DNA of 64,000 nucleotides. Origin: Azospirillum rugosum (GTDB lineage: Bacteria; Pseudomonadota; Alphaproteobacteria; Azospirillales; Azospirillaceae). Where the stretch lies: the NCBI RefSeq assembly GCF_017876155.1, contig NZ_JAGINP010000015.1, positions 62,001 to 126,000 of the forward strand, in the 5' to 3' direction. Both the position numbers and the translations under genes were made by a program. Of the stretch, positions 34,626 to 44,800 are shown one piece after another. The notes under the pieces are model-generated. The model had not been told where the DNA came from and searched no databases. It was given only the letters and a program-made list of their open reading frames with translations. Position 1 is the first letter of the stretch; each line of letters begins with the position of its first letter.

Positions 34626-35651
34626 ATGACGCTTCCCCCACCGGACACGATCCCGCCCCCCGCCCCGCCCCCCGCCCCGCCCCCCGCCCTGCCGGACGTC
34701 CCGGCCGACCCCGTTGCGGCGCAGCTGCGGGGCCACGCCGACGCGCTGTTCGCGTCGGCGCTGGAGATGGGCAAGCTCCTGCTCGAAACGGCCGTGATGC
34801 AGGAGGTGCTCGAACACACGCTCCGGCGGCTCGGCGTACCGGTGGACTCCCAGGCGGTCATGCAGCGGCTGCGCGCCGGCGCAGCGCGTTCGCAAGCCTT
34901 GCCGCAGGCCTGCGAACGGCTGGCCGCCGCCGCCTCGGTGCGTCCCGAGGATTTCCGGAGCCACTTCTGGCACGGGTTGAGTTGCCTGAAGCAGGGCGAC
35001 GAGGCCGGAGCGCTGGAAGGATTCGGCCGTGCCGCCGGCTGGTTCGCCGGTGCCGCGTCCGCCCTGCACTACGCGGCGGAAATCCTGGAACGCCAACGGC
35101 AGGACGAGCGGGCGACACGCTGTTATGCCGCCGCGGTCGCTGCGGCGCCCAACCTCAACGCCGCCCGCCGCCGCCTGGCCGAGCGGCTGCGGCCCCGGCA
35201 CCCCGAAGCGGCGGCGCGGCATTTCCGCCAGATCCTCGGGCAGGCGCCGTGTCCACTCTATGGACGGTCACTGGCCATGGCGCGCACGGAAGCTGCCGAG
35301 AAGCGCCGACAGGGTTGGGGACGCGGCGGGGAAGCCGGCCTCCTGGAAGCGACGCTCGACGGTGCGGCGGAGGTCCTGACGGATCCGCCGGATGTCGCCT
35401 TCGATCCGGACACGATCCTTGTCCTGATCGACAGCCATCGGGGATTCCATGTGGTCCGCTGGCGGGACCGCTACGCGGCGGTATCCTGGCATCTGCCGGC
35501 AGGCTACAAGGCGCTGCTCTGCCCCTGGATCGAAGCCGGCGGGGGCATGGTCGACGGCAACCAGCCCATTCTCGTCGCCGGGTCCCTTGCCGAGCTCGAA
35601 CGGAAGATGGACGACTGGCACAAGGGCCGGCCTTCGCCCGAGACGTGCTGA
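34626..35651 (+). CDS. TPR-like helical protein with proline-rich N-terminus
   Basis: About 341 residues. A Pro-Ala repeat (PPPAPPPAPPPALP) covers residues 9-25, followed by helical TPR-like repeats (HGLSCLKQGDEAGALEGFGR, LHYAAEILERQRQDERATRC, FRQILGQAPC). The last 80 residues (ILVLIDSHRGFHVVRWRDRY) form an unassigned alpha/beta domain. The ATG at 34626 is preferred. A TTG at 34617 is too close to AGG. It is the TPR member of the second FAS1/TPR/SGNH set. Confidence 0.72.
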   Translation: MTLPPPDTIPPPAPPPAPPPALPDVPADPVAAQLRGHADALFASALEMGKLLLETAVMQEVLEHTLRRLGVPVDSQAVMQRLRAGAARSQALPQACERLAAAASVRPEDFRSHFWHGLSCLKQGDEAGALEGFGRAAGWFAGAASALHYAAEILERQRQDERATRCYAAAVAAAPNLNAARRRLAERLRPRHPEAAARHFRQILGQAPCPLYGRSLAMARTEAAEKRRQGWGRGGEAGLLEATLDGAAEVLTDPPDVAFDPDTILVLIDSHRGFHVVRWRDRYAAVSWHLPAGYKALLCPWIEAGGGMVDGNQPILVAGSLAELERKMDDWHKGRPSPETC

Positions 35652-35709
35652 GACAGCGACCGGCACAGCGCTCGACGATGCCTGTTCGCCCGTGGTGAAG
35701 GCGACTACA

Positions 35710-37452
35710 ATGGCCGATGACACCGTTCGTTTCCCGGTCCCTCCCCCGGCCTTCATCGCTTTGACGGAATCCCAAATGCTCCGATCGGTTGGGCGCGACG
35801 GTAGCGCGCTCCTGTCCGCAGCCACAACGGTGGTGGACGTCCACTGGGTGACCGACATCCCGGGCCGGGAACCGGTCCATGTCTATGGGGCCGGCCAGGG
35901 CGGAGCCGTCATGCTGCGGGAGCTGGCCGCGGCCGGGATTCCGATCGCCGGGGTCGTCGACACCGAGCGTTCCGGCCGCTTGGGCGAACACCGGCTGCTC
36001 TGCCTGGAGGAGTTTCTGGCCGAAGCCGACGATCGGACGAGGGTGGTGGTCGCCAGCCAGTTCCACACCGAGATCGTCGCCCGGCTGAGCGGCCGATTCG
36101 GGGGAACGGTGTTCAACGCCCATCCCTTGATCCAGCGGATCGCATCGCAGGAGGAGGCCCTGGCCGATGCCGCCCGCCGGGCGCCCAAGGCGGCGACGCA
36201 CCGGCCGGCACTGCTGGCCGGCCTTCTCTGCGTGGGGCTGGCGGCCGGAGAAGTGCTGCTGCCGATCGAACAACTCACCTATCTGCTGATGGTGTCGGCC
36301 CTGGTCGTCGTCGGGGCGGAGATGCTGGTGCGGCTTCTGTGCGGCACCCCGCAGGGCTTCTTCATCTGGCGGCCCTACCTGTCGGTGCGCTTCCCACCCG
36401 ACGAGAAGGCGACGCCGGGCGTGCACGGCAGCGGGCGCTTCCTCACCAACCGCTACGGCATGCGATCCGCCGATCCGCCGCGTCGGCCTTCCCGGACGGT
36501 CTACGTGCTGGGCGGCAGCACGGTTGCCGACTACTATCTCGACCAGGATCGCGCCTGGGTGCAGCGCCTTGAAGCCAAACTCCGGCAGCGGCTGGACTCG
36601 CCGACGGTGTGGACCGGCAATCTTGGCCGTCCCGCCAACTTCACCGACAACCACCTGCTCGTCTTCAAGCACCTGCTGCCGGAACTCCCGAAGCCGGATC
36701 TGATCGTCATCCTGGCCGGCGTGAACGATCTGCAATTCGCCCTGGGTTCGAGCTATCCGCGCGACATGAGCGAACGAACCATGCTGGAGTGGACCTTTTC
36801 GGAGATGCCGGGAAAGGGGAACCTCGCCGAGCGGCTCGCCCTGACCGCGTTCTGCGTCCGGGTCCAGGGCTGGCTGTCGCGTCGCTTCACCCCCGACGCG
36901 GTGGAAGGCGTCTATCCGCCGAATGGCTTCACCATGTGGCGGAACGCCCGGCGCACCGCTCCCCCCGACCGGATGGTCGATCGCCTGCCGGACCTCGCCG
37001 GGTCGCTGGCGCGCTACCGCGGCAACCTGCTCCGCCTGATCGACGCGTCCCGGAAGGCCGCCGGCATTCCGATCGTGCTGCTCACACAGCCCGTGCTGTG
37101 GAGCGCGGATATGACGCCGGAGGAGGAAGCCCTCCTCTATGCCGGCGGGGTCGGCCCCAACGACGAATGGGTCGACGTGCAGCGCTACTACACCGCCGCC
37201 GCACTGACCGACGGCATGGACCAGTTCAACGAGGTCATGCGCGACGTGTGCCGGCAACGGGCCGTCCACTGCGTGGATCTCGCGGCCCTGGTGCCGAAGA
37301 GCGGACGCTATTTCTACGACGACATGCATTTTTCCGACGCCGGAGCCGATCTGGTGGCCGACCTCGTCGCCTCCCGGATTGCGCCGTTGCTGGCCGAGCC
37401 GATGAAGGGCCCCCCTGCCTCGCATCCCGTTGATGCCGGCGCGACACGATGA
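35710..37452 (+). CDS. Rossmann (PglD-N-like) - membrane - SGNH fusion protein
   Basis: 580 residues in three parts. A Rossmann module at about 50-140 has VHVYGAGQGGAVMLREL, AGVVDTERSGRLGEH, VVVASQ and VFNAHPLIQ. Two hydrophobic helices lie at about 165-215. The SGNH domain follows with VYVLGGSTVADYY, VILAGVNDLQF and DDMHFSDAGADLVADL (Asp-x-x-His). GAAGG precedes the ATG. The topology would put the sugar-binding-like module in the cytoplasm and perhaps the SGNH part outside, or both inside with a hairpin anchor. It overlaps the next gene as ATGA. Confidence 0.78.
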   Translation: MADDTVRFPVPPPAFIALTESQMLRSVGRDGSALLSAATTVVDVHWVTDIPGREPVHVYGAGQGGAVMLRELAAAGIPIAGVVDTERSGRLGEHRLLCLEEFLAEADDRTRVVVASQFHTEIVARLSGRFGGTVFNAHPLIQRIASQEEALADAARRAPKAATHRPALLAGLLCVGLAAGEVLLPIEQLTYLLMVSALVVVGAEMLVRLLCGTPQGFFIWRPYLSVRFPPDEKATPGVHGSGRFLTNRYGMRSADPPRRPSRTVYVLGGSTVADYYLDQDRAWVQRLEAKLRQRLDSPTVWTGNLGRPANFTDNHLLVFKHLLPELPKPDLIVILAGVNDLQFALGSSYPRDMSERTMLEWTFSEMPGKGNLAERLALTAFCVRVQGWLSRRFTPDAVEGVYPPNGFTMWRNARRTAPPDRMVDRLPDLAGSLARYRGNLLRLIDASRKAAGIPIVLLTQPVLWSADMTPEEEALLYAGGVGPNDEWVDVQRYYTAAALTDGMDQFNEVMRDVCRQRAVHCVDLAALVPKSGRYFYDDMHFSDAGADLVADLVASRIAPLLAEPMKGPPASHPVDAGATR

Positions 37453-39134
37453 AGACGATCAACGACCTGCGGGAACTGCCGAAGGATCGGCCGCTCTACA
37501 TCTACGGCGCAGGCACCGCCGGTCGCGTGGTGAAGAACGGGATGCGGCGCTTCACGCGCCGATGCCTCGTCGGCTTCGTCGATTCCACGAAGACCGGCAC
37601 CCTGGACGGGTTTCCTATTCTGCCGGCCGAGCGGTTCTGCGTGGAGCGGCCGGACCGGGCGGTCGTGATCATCGCCAGCCATGCCTGGGAGGACATCGCC
37701 GGCCGGCTTGCCGCAGCGGGCATCCCGCACGTCTACAACGCCTATCCCTATGTCGAACGCCGTCTTGCCGCCGCGAACCACCCCTCTTCGTCGCTGCGCC
37801 GGACAGCCGCCCGCCTCATCCTGCCGGGGGAGTTGCTGGCGAGCGCCGCCGGCTTCGGCTTGGCGGCGACGGCTTCCGACATCTCCGCCGTTCCGCTGCT
37901 CGCCATGGGGGCGGCCGCACTGGCCGATGCCCTGGGGGGCATCTGGCACCTGGCCGAGCGCGGGCAGGACTTTTACAGCGCGCCGAAGAACACGGGAACC
38001 GGCGGGGTCGCCGCTCCCTATCAACTGCGCCTCGCCGTCTTCAATCCCTACTTCGGGTACACCCACGCTCCGAACGCCCGCTACCCGTTTACCACCAACA
38101 ACTTCGGCTTCAAGGTCTGGGCGCCGTTGCTCGACCAAGCTCCCGGCGCCTGGGACTACCCTTATCCCCGGCGTGACGGCGATCTGCTGGTGGGCATATT
38201 CGGCGGCTCGGTGGCGCAGGGCTTCGCGGAAGCCGCCGCGCGGCTTCCGGACCTCGTCGAGCGTCTGGCAGCCTTGCCGCCGTTTCGCAAGCGCAAGGTC
38301 CGAATCCTCAACTTCGCGCTGTCGGGCTGCAAGCAGCCGCAGCAGTTGGCCATCCTCTCCTATTTCCTTGCCCTCGGGCAGAATTTCGACGTCGTGATCA
38401 ACATCGATGGCTTCAACGAGGGAGCCTCCGGCTTCACCAATTGGCGCGCCGGTGTCGAACCGAGCTTTCCCGCCGAAAACGCCTGGAGCGAGCTTGGCCG
38501 CATCATCGAGGGAGAGGGCAGCCGCCTTTCCTCCCTGGAGGATGTCCGGCGCGCCTATCACAAGCTCTCGGCCAGGCATTCGGCGGAGCGCGCCGCCGCC
38601 GCGGGGACAGCCGCGTCCTTCCTGTGCCATCGCCTGCGCCAGCTCCATCACGAGCGGCACGCAAACACCCCGGCCGGCCGGCCGGATGCCGCGCAGACCA
38701 CGCCCGAAACCTTGTTTCCCTCAGCGCTGAAACGGCCGCTCCCCACGACCGACGCCCTGTTCGACGGGATCGCCGATCAATGGCAGGCCGCGTCGTCCGC
38801 CATGAAGGACCTCGTGCACCGGCGAGGAGGGATTTACCTGCACGTCCTTCAGCCGAACCAATGGTACGAGCCCTGCGGCCCGTACGTGCCGCGCGACGCG
38901 AACCATGGGTTTGCATGGATCGCCGAAACGGTCAACGGAAGCTATCCACGGTTTCTCGGCCGCATGCCGCGGCTGCGCGCCGACGGCGTCCATGTGCTCG
39001 ACGCCTCCCGGGTCTTCGACGGACATCTCGCGGAAGCCTACATCGACGATGTCTGCCATTACACGGATTGGGGCTATCAGCGGCTGTTCGCCGCGGTCGG
39101 TGCCGAGATGGAGGGCATCGTCACCGAGCCATGA
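37449..39134 (+). CDS. Rossmann (PglD-N-like) - SGNH fusion protein
   Basis: 561 residues with the same plan as the gene before it. The Rossmann module at 15-105 has PLYIYGAGTAGRVVKNGM, VGFVDSTKTGTLDGFPIL and VVIIASHAW. A hydrophobic stretch lies at about 130-165. The SGNH part has VGIFGGSVAQGFAE, NIDGFNEGASG and DDVCHYTDWGYQRLF. ATG overlaps the upstream TGA. The module is closest in wording to the free-standing protein at 25201. The sequence suggests separate duplication and fusion events. Confidence 0.78.
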   Translation: MKTINDLRELPKDRPLYIYGAGTAGRVVKNGMRRFTRRCLVGFVDSTKTGTLDGFPILPAERFCVERPDRAVVIIASHAWEDIAGRLAAAGIPHVYNAYPYVERRLAAANHPSSSLRRTAARLILPGELLASAAGFGLAATASDISAVPLLAMGAAALADALGGIWHLAERGQDFYSAPKNTGTGGVAAPYQLRLAVFNPYFGYTHAPNARYPFTTNNFGFKVWAPLLDQAPGAWDYPYPRRDGDLLVGIFGGSVAQGFAEAAARLPDLVERLAALPPFRKRKVRILNFALSGCKQPQQLAILSYFLALGQNFDVVINIDGFNEGASGFTNWRAGVEPSFPAENAWSELGRIIEGEGSRLSSLEDVRRAYHKLSARHSAERAAAAGTAASFLCHRLRQLHHERHANTPAGRPDAAQTTPETLFPSALKRPLPTTDALFDGIADQWQAASSAMKDLVHRRGGIYLHVLQPNQWYEPCGPYVPRDANHGFAWIAETVNGSYPRFLGRMPRLRADGVHVLDASRVFDGHLAEAYIDDVCHYTDWGYQRLFAAVGAEMEGIVTEP

Positions 39135-39195
39135 GCCCGGCGGCAAGCCGACGCGGAGCGGCGGCATCGTGATCGCTGCGCAAGAGGACTTGGGA

Positions 39196-41598
39196 TTATG
39201 CCAGGAACCCCGCCAGCCTTCCCCACCCGCTTTCCGGCGTGTCGGCGCGCTTGCGTCCGAACCAGACGGCGGGGGCATGCAGGGTCTCGCCGGTGCGGGT
39301 GACGAAGTTCGGGTTCTCCGCGCCGGCGGCGCCGGTCGTCACGAAGCGGTCGAGCGTTGCGTCGCTGAGCGACAGGTCGGGCGGTCCCGACAGGTCCAGC
39401 CCCGTCGCGGCGAAGGCCTCGCCCAGCGCGTCGGCTTGGGCGGCGGACAGGCCCGGCACACCCGTGCGGTCGTTCAAAAGCACCTCCGCCGAGAAGGCCA
39501 GCACGCCGCCCGGCGCCAGCCGCCGGTCGATCCAGGCAAGCGCCTCCGCGGCCTTTCCCTCCGCCGCCAGGCGCGGCAGCGTGTTCTGCGGCAGGATGGC
39601 GACGTCCCAGGGCGTGCCGGCGAACAGGTCCGGTCCGGGGTCGCCGTGGTGGATGGCAATCCGGTCGCGGCGGAAGCGGCGCGGCTTGGCGAGCCAGGGG
39701 TCGAGGTCGCCGCGCGCCACCCGCTCGGCGTGGCGGGGAGCATCGGCCCCGACGTCCAACACCCCGACCGCGCGGGCCAGTTCGGTCAGCAACAGGTAGA
39801 AGCCGTCGATCTCCGCGCTGACCACGAGGGCGCGCGGCTCCCGCTCCAGCAGGCCCAGCCGGTCGAGCCCGTAGAGATACTGCGCGCGCTCCCAGGCGCC
39901 GCGGCTGCGCTTGAAGAAATTGTCGATGCTGTTGCGGGCGTCCTCGTCGCGGCGGCGTTCGGCGTCGGCATCGTCGATGTAGGGCACCTGGAAGGTCGCG
40001 ACGTTGGTCCGCACCCGCACCACCCAGGGGCGCCATGAGGGATCGTCCCAGTCCTCCGCGGCGGCGAGCTTGCTGAGCGCCGGCGGGCCGGCGGGGCGCG
40101 GCCGGGCGGGCAGCGCGATCTCCGGGCGCAGCCGGGCGGCGTTGCGATGGCGCGCCGCCACACCCTTCAGCGCGGCGACGCGCTCCGCCGGCACGCCGTC
40201 CACGCCGGTCAGGCCCGGCCAGTCGAGTGCCGCCACCAGCGGCTCCGTCCAGCGGCGTGGGTCGCCCGCCGCCGGATCCTCCGCGGCCAGCAGGGCGGCC
40301 AAGTCGCGGCGCAGCAAATGGGCTTCCCGCGGGGCGATGGGAAGCGGGCGGCCGAGGCGCGCGGTCAGGAAATCCTCCAGCGTCGTCTCCGCCGGGGCGG
40401 CCTTCTCCTCCGGCCGCAGGAGGGCGCGGATCACCGCCGCCAGGCGCGGGGCGACCCCTTGCAGCGAGAAGCGCTCCAGCGCCACCCGGTGAGCCTCCTC
40501 GGCGACGCCGCGCCGGAAGGCGTCGTCGCCGATCAGGCGCGCGAGTGCGGCGGAGTAGCCCTCCATCCCCTCGGCCAGCAGGCCGGAGACGCCGTCCTCC
40601 AGGCAGTGCGTCACCTCGCCGACCGGCGTGGCGCAGACCGCCACCTTGGCCAGCAGGAACTCGAACATCTTGGTCGGGCTCTTGGCCACGTTGAATTCGT
40701 TCTGCGAGTAGGGCAGCACGCCGATGTCCATCTCGCGCAGCACGGCCGGGATCTCGGCCGGCGGAATGAACTCGTGCAGTTCGATGTTCGGCAGGTCCGG
40801 ATAGCGTTCCCGCACGCGGAGCTTCAGCTCCCCCCAGGCGCGGCCGAAGCCGATGATGTGGAAGCAGGCCCGGTCGCGGACGGCGCGCGGCACCAGCGCG
40901 AAGGCGTCCACCGCGAACAGCACGTCCTTCATGGGGATGTCGCCCCAGAAGTCGCCGGAATAGAGGATGTTCACCCGACCGTTCACTTGGCCGCCGAAGC
41001 GGCGGCGCGGCGCCTCGCGCCCGTCGGCCGTGAACAGGTCCTGGTCGGCGACGGTGTGGACCAGATGCGTGTTCGGGTTCAGCGGCGCCAGCAGGTCCTG
41101 CAGCCGGTGGCTGGCGGCGATGCAGGCGCCCGCCCGGTTGGCGACCGTGGGGAAGAGCTGGTCGGGCCGCAGGCTGGGGAACCAGGGCTCCAGCCGGCGG
41201 TAGGGCTGCATGTCAAGCTCGTAGTCGTCGTAGTCCAGCACGATGCGGTTGCCGCCGCGCTCCGCCGCCAATGCCGCCGCCAGCGTGTGGTAGCCGACCT
41301 TCTGCACATAGAGCACCGCCCGCGGGTTGCGGGCCAGGATGCGGTGGGCCTCCAGGTTCAGGCGGATCTTCTCTTCCTCGGGAATCGTGGACAGCGCGCC
41401 GCCCTGGTCGGGGGCGCCCAGATGGTCGAAGAAGGACAGCACCTCGGCGCGCAGCCCCTGCTGGCGCAGCGCCTTGGCGAAGTTGTAGCAGCGCACCCGC
41501 GCCGACGGCTGCCGGAACCCGTCCTGCGCCAGGAAGATGACGTCGGCCGCCTCGAAACGGGCAAGGGCATCCTCATCGAAGGGCAACGGCTGGGTCAT
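39196..41598 (-). CDS. Glycosyltransferase with C-terminal methyltransferase-like domain
   Basis: About 800 residues. The N-terminal 400 form a GT-B (GT4-like) glycosyltransferase: FRQPSARVRCYNFAKAL, ILYSGDFWGDIPMK, and KMFEFLLAKVAVCATPVGE for donor binding. The C-terminal half (YLYGLDRLGLLEREPRALVV, VGVLDVGADAPRHAE, DVAILPQNTLPRL) resembles a degenerate SAM-binding fold without a full GxGxG. Start 41598 is the best fit; 41655 is possible. GC is clearly higher than in the locus to its left. It would add a sugar and perhaps sense the growing chain. Confidence 0.8.
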   Translation of the reverse strand: MTQPLPFDEDALARFEAADVIFLAQDGFRQPSARVRCYNFAKALRQQGLRAEVLSFFDHLGAPDQGGALSTIPEEEKIRLNLEAHRILARNPRAVLYVQKVGYHTLAAALAAERGGNRIVLDYDDYELDMQPYRRLEPWFPSLRPDQLFPTVANRAGACIAASHRLQDLLAPLNPNTHLVHTVADQDLFTADGREAPRRRFGGQVNGRVNILYSGDFWGDIPMKDVLFAVDAFALVPRAVRDRACFHIIGFGRAWGELKLRVRERYPDLPNIELHEFIPPAEIPAVLREMDIGVLPYSQNEFNVAKSPTKMFEFLLAKVAVCATPVGEVTHCLEDGVSGLLAEGMEGYSAALARLIGDDAFRRGVAEEAHRVALERFSLQGVAPRLAAVIRALLRPEEKAAPAETTLEDFLTARLGRPLPIAPREAHLLRRDLAALLAAEDPAAGDPRRWTEPLVAALDWPGLTGVDGVPAERVAALKGVAARHRNAARLRPEIALPARPRPAGPPALSKLAAAEDWDDPSWRPWVVRVRTNVATFQVPYIDDADAERRRDEDARNSIDNFFKRSRGAWERAQYLYGLDRLGLLEREPRALVVSAEIDGFYLLLTELARAVGVLDVGADAPRHAERVARGDLDPWLAKPRRFRRDRIAIHHGDPGPDLFAGTPWDVAILPQNTLPRLAAEGKAAEALAWIDRRLAPGGVLAFSAEVLLNDRTGVPGLSAAQADALGEAFAATGLDLSGPPDLSLSDATLDRFVTTGAAGAENPNFVTRTGETLHAPAVWFGRKRADTPESGWGRLAGFLA

Positions 41599-41716
41599 GG
41601 ATCGGGCTCGGCTCAGGGAAGGCAGGAAGGCGGGGTGCCGGAGAGGCGGTGCCATTTACCGCCGGTTTGCAGAACCCGACAAGCCTTCCCGCAACCGGCG
41701 CACAGGGCCGCCCTTG

Positions 41717-41755
41717 CCGCCCGCCGTGACCGCCCGCCGTGACCGCCCGCCGTGA
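41717..41755. repeat. Three tandem 13-bp repeats in a divergent promoter region
   Basis: CCGCCCGCCGTGA repeats three times without a gap, between the glycosyltransferase start and the big secreted protein. About 60 bp further right, CCAATTTTGG is a short palindrome at 41816-41825. The rest of the 291-bp gap has no gene. Confidence 0.8.
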
Positions 41756-41889
41756 CCAATGGCCCCCTGTGGCCATTTTGGGACCCTTGTCACACATCCA
41801 ATCGATAGTGGTATGCCAATTTTGGGGCACGAGAGGTTGGCCCGCAACCTTTCGGATCGAGCGCTTCGACGCTCCCACGCCCCGGGTTG

Positions 41890-44800
41890 ATGATGGCCGC
41901 CTCCACCGACAAGATCCTCACTCTTCCCATCGTCGTGAACGCCTGGGGCGTGTCCGCCGGCCAGGCGCCGCATTTCAAGCTGCTGGTCGACGACATGGTG
42001 GTGGGCGAGGCCTGGGTGGCCGCCACCACCAGCGCCGCCTACAGCTTCCAGGTCGCGGTCAACCCCGACGAGGGGCACCGCATCACGGTCTGGTACGACA
42101 ACGACAACGCGAACCGCGATCTGTTCGTCGGCTCCATCCTGGTCGGCGGGCAGGAGATCAAGGCCACCGACCCGCGCGTCACCTACGACAAGGGCGCCTA
42201 CGACGGCAAGGACGTGGTCCGGGGGCAGGAGGGGCTGTACTGGGGCGGCGCCCTGTCCTTCGGGCTCGGCGAGGAGGTCTTCGGCGGGCCGATGGTCAAG
42301 CCGCCCCCCGCCCCGGAACCGGTCATCACCCGGACGGTGCCGATCACCGTCCGGGCCGCCCTCTCCCCCTCCACCGCCGGCACGGCGGCGCGCTTCAAGG
42401 TTCTGGTGGACGGCGTCCTGGTCGGCGAGGGCGAGGCCACGGGGACCACCCCCAAGCCCTTCACCTTTGCGGCGACCCTGGACCCGTCCGTCGCCCACAC
42501 GGTGCAGGTGCTGCCGGCCGACGGCACGGCGGCGAACGCGCTCGCCGTCACTGGCCTGTCGGTGAACGGCCGCAGCCTCGCCGCCACACCCGCCGCGGAC
42601 GGCTCCATCACCCGGACGGTGGCGGCCCCGGTCTTCCAGGGCACGGCCTCCCAAGCGGAGGCACCTCCGGAGGCGCCCTCAGGGAACGCCTACTATGTCG
42701 CGAAGAACGGCAAGGACAGCTGGTCGGGCCGGCTGGCCGAGCCGAACGCCGACGGCACCGACGGGCCCTTCGCCAGCCTGGAGCGGGCGCAGGCGGCCAT
42801 GCGCGGCAGCACCGTCAAGACCACCTATGTCCGCGAAGGCACCTACCAGCTGTCGCAGACGCTGGAGCTGACCAGCGCGGACAGCGGCGTGCGCATCCTG
42901 GGCTATCCCGGGGAGCAGGTGGTGATCAGCGGCGGCCGGACGGTCGGCGGCTTCATCAGCGAGGGCAACGGCGTCTGGTCCGCCGCCCTGGCCGCCGCAC
43001 CCGGCTTCGACGTCACGGTCGACGGGGTGCGCTACACGCTGGCCTCCAAGGCGGCCTACGACCCCGGCGACCCGACGACCGGCTGGTACGTCGCCGATGC
43101 GGCGACAGCCGGGGCCAGCGGCCGGTCGCTGCGCTACCACGCCGGCGACGTCACGGCCGCCGACCTCGTCCCCGGCCTGCGCATCCAGGTCTTCGACACG
43201 GAGCGGCTGCAGGACGCCATCCTGACGGTGGCGGGCATCGACACCACGACGCGGACGATCACCTTCACGTCGGACGCGCCCTTCAGCTTGCGCGACGGCT
43301 CCACCTTCCGGCTGCTCGGCAACGCCGCCCATGTGGACCAAGCCGGCGAGTTCGCCTACCGGGCCGCGGACGGGCGGCTGGTCATCGATGTGGGGGCCGG
43401 GGCCAACTTCGATGGGACGGGCGTCTCGGTGGCGCGGCTCGGGACGCTGCTGCGCCTGAACGGGGCGGCCGGCGTCACCGTCCAGGGGCTGACCTTTACC
43501 GACACGACGACCGACGGCTACGCGCTCGACGTGGTCGGCGGCGGCGTGAACCGGATCGTCGGCAACAGCTTCGTGAACGTCGGCACCGGCATCCACGTCA
43601 CGCAAGCCTCCGACCGCAACCTGATCAGCGGCAACTACCTGGACCATCTGGGCATCAGCGGCGTCCTGCTGGACGGCCAGTCCGACGGCAACACGGTGAC
43701 CGGCAACCGCATCCAGCACATCGGCGAGGTCCGCTCCTACGCCGGCGGCATCATGGGTGCCGGCATCAACGACACGGTCATTTCCTACAACGACATCGAC
43801 CACAGCTCCCGCTACGGCATTTCCATCAAGAACTGGAACGCCGCCACCGTCAGCCTGAACAATTCCATCCTCTACAACCGCGTCCGCAACACCGGCGAGA
43901 AGACGGCCGATTCCGGCGCCATCGAGCTGCTCGGCCGGTCGGGCCTGATCACCAACACGCTGATCAAGGGCAACCGGATCGAGCACGCCGGCGGCATCGC
44001 CACCACCAGCACCGGCGCTTGGCTGCGCGACTACAAGGGCTTCGGCGTCTATCTGGACGACATGACCAGCGGCGTGACCGTGCAGGACAACTTCCTGAAG
44101 GACACGTCCTGGGCCAGCGTGATGATCCACGGCGGCCACGACAACACGGTGACCAACAACATCGGCGTGCTGGGATCGAACAGCGAGAGCTTCCTGCGCA
44201 TCGAGTGGGTGACCTCGGGCAGCAGCCCGGTCATTCCCGCCAACAACACCATCACCCGCAACATCATCGAAGGCGTCGTCCCGCTGGGCAGCTACGTCAC
44301 GCTGCTGTCCGCCGGCGCCAACGCCATCGACTACAATTTCGTGCACCGCGTCACGGCCTACGGCGCCCACGACCTGACCGGCGACCCGCTGTTCGCCGAT
44401 CCCTACGACAACGACTACAGCCTGCTCGCCCCGTCGCCGGCGCTCACCGCCGGCATCCACGACCTGGCCTGGATGCTGATGGGGATGCCCCCGGGCAGCA
44501 CGCCGGTGCCCGACCCGTCCGGCGGCGGGAGCGCGTTGCCGCCCGCGGTTCCCGAGGCCACCGTGCCTCCGGCGCCGATCCCTGTGCCGGAGTCCCCCCC
44601 TACTCCATCGGCGCCCGTCCCGGATCCGGCGCCGGTGTCCGCCCCGCCGCTCACGGCGCCGGCGCGCCCGTCCGTCCAGCTCAGCCGGATCGAGAACGGC
44701 GTCGCGGGGGAGGCGACGGCCTACGCCTACGACGGGCCGATCGCGTCGCTGACGTGGAGCTTCCTGGGCAACGACCGCAACGAGGTCGTCCGGGGGTCGG

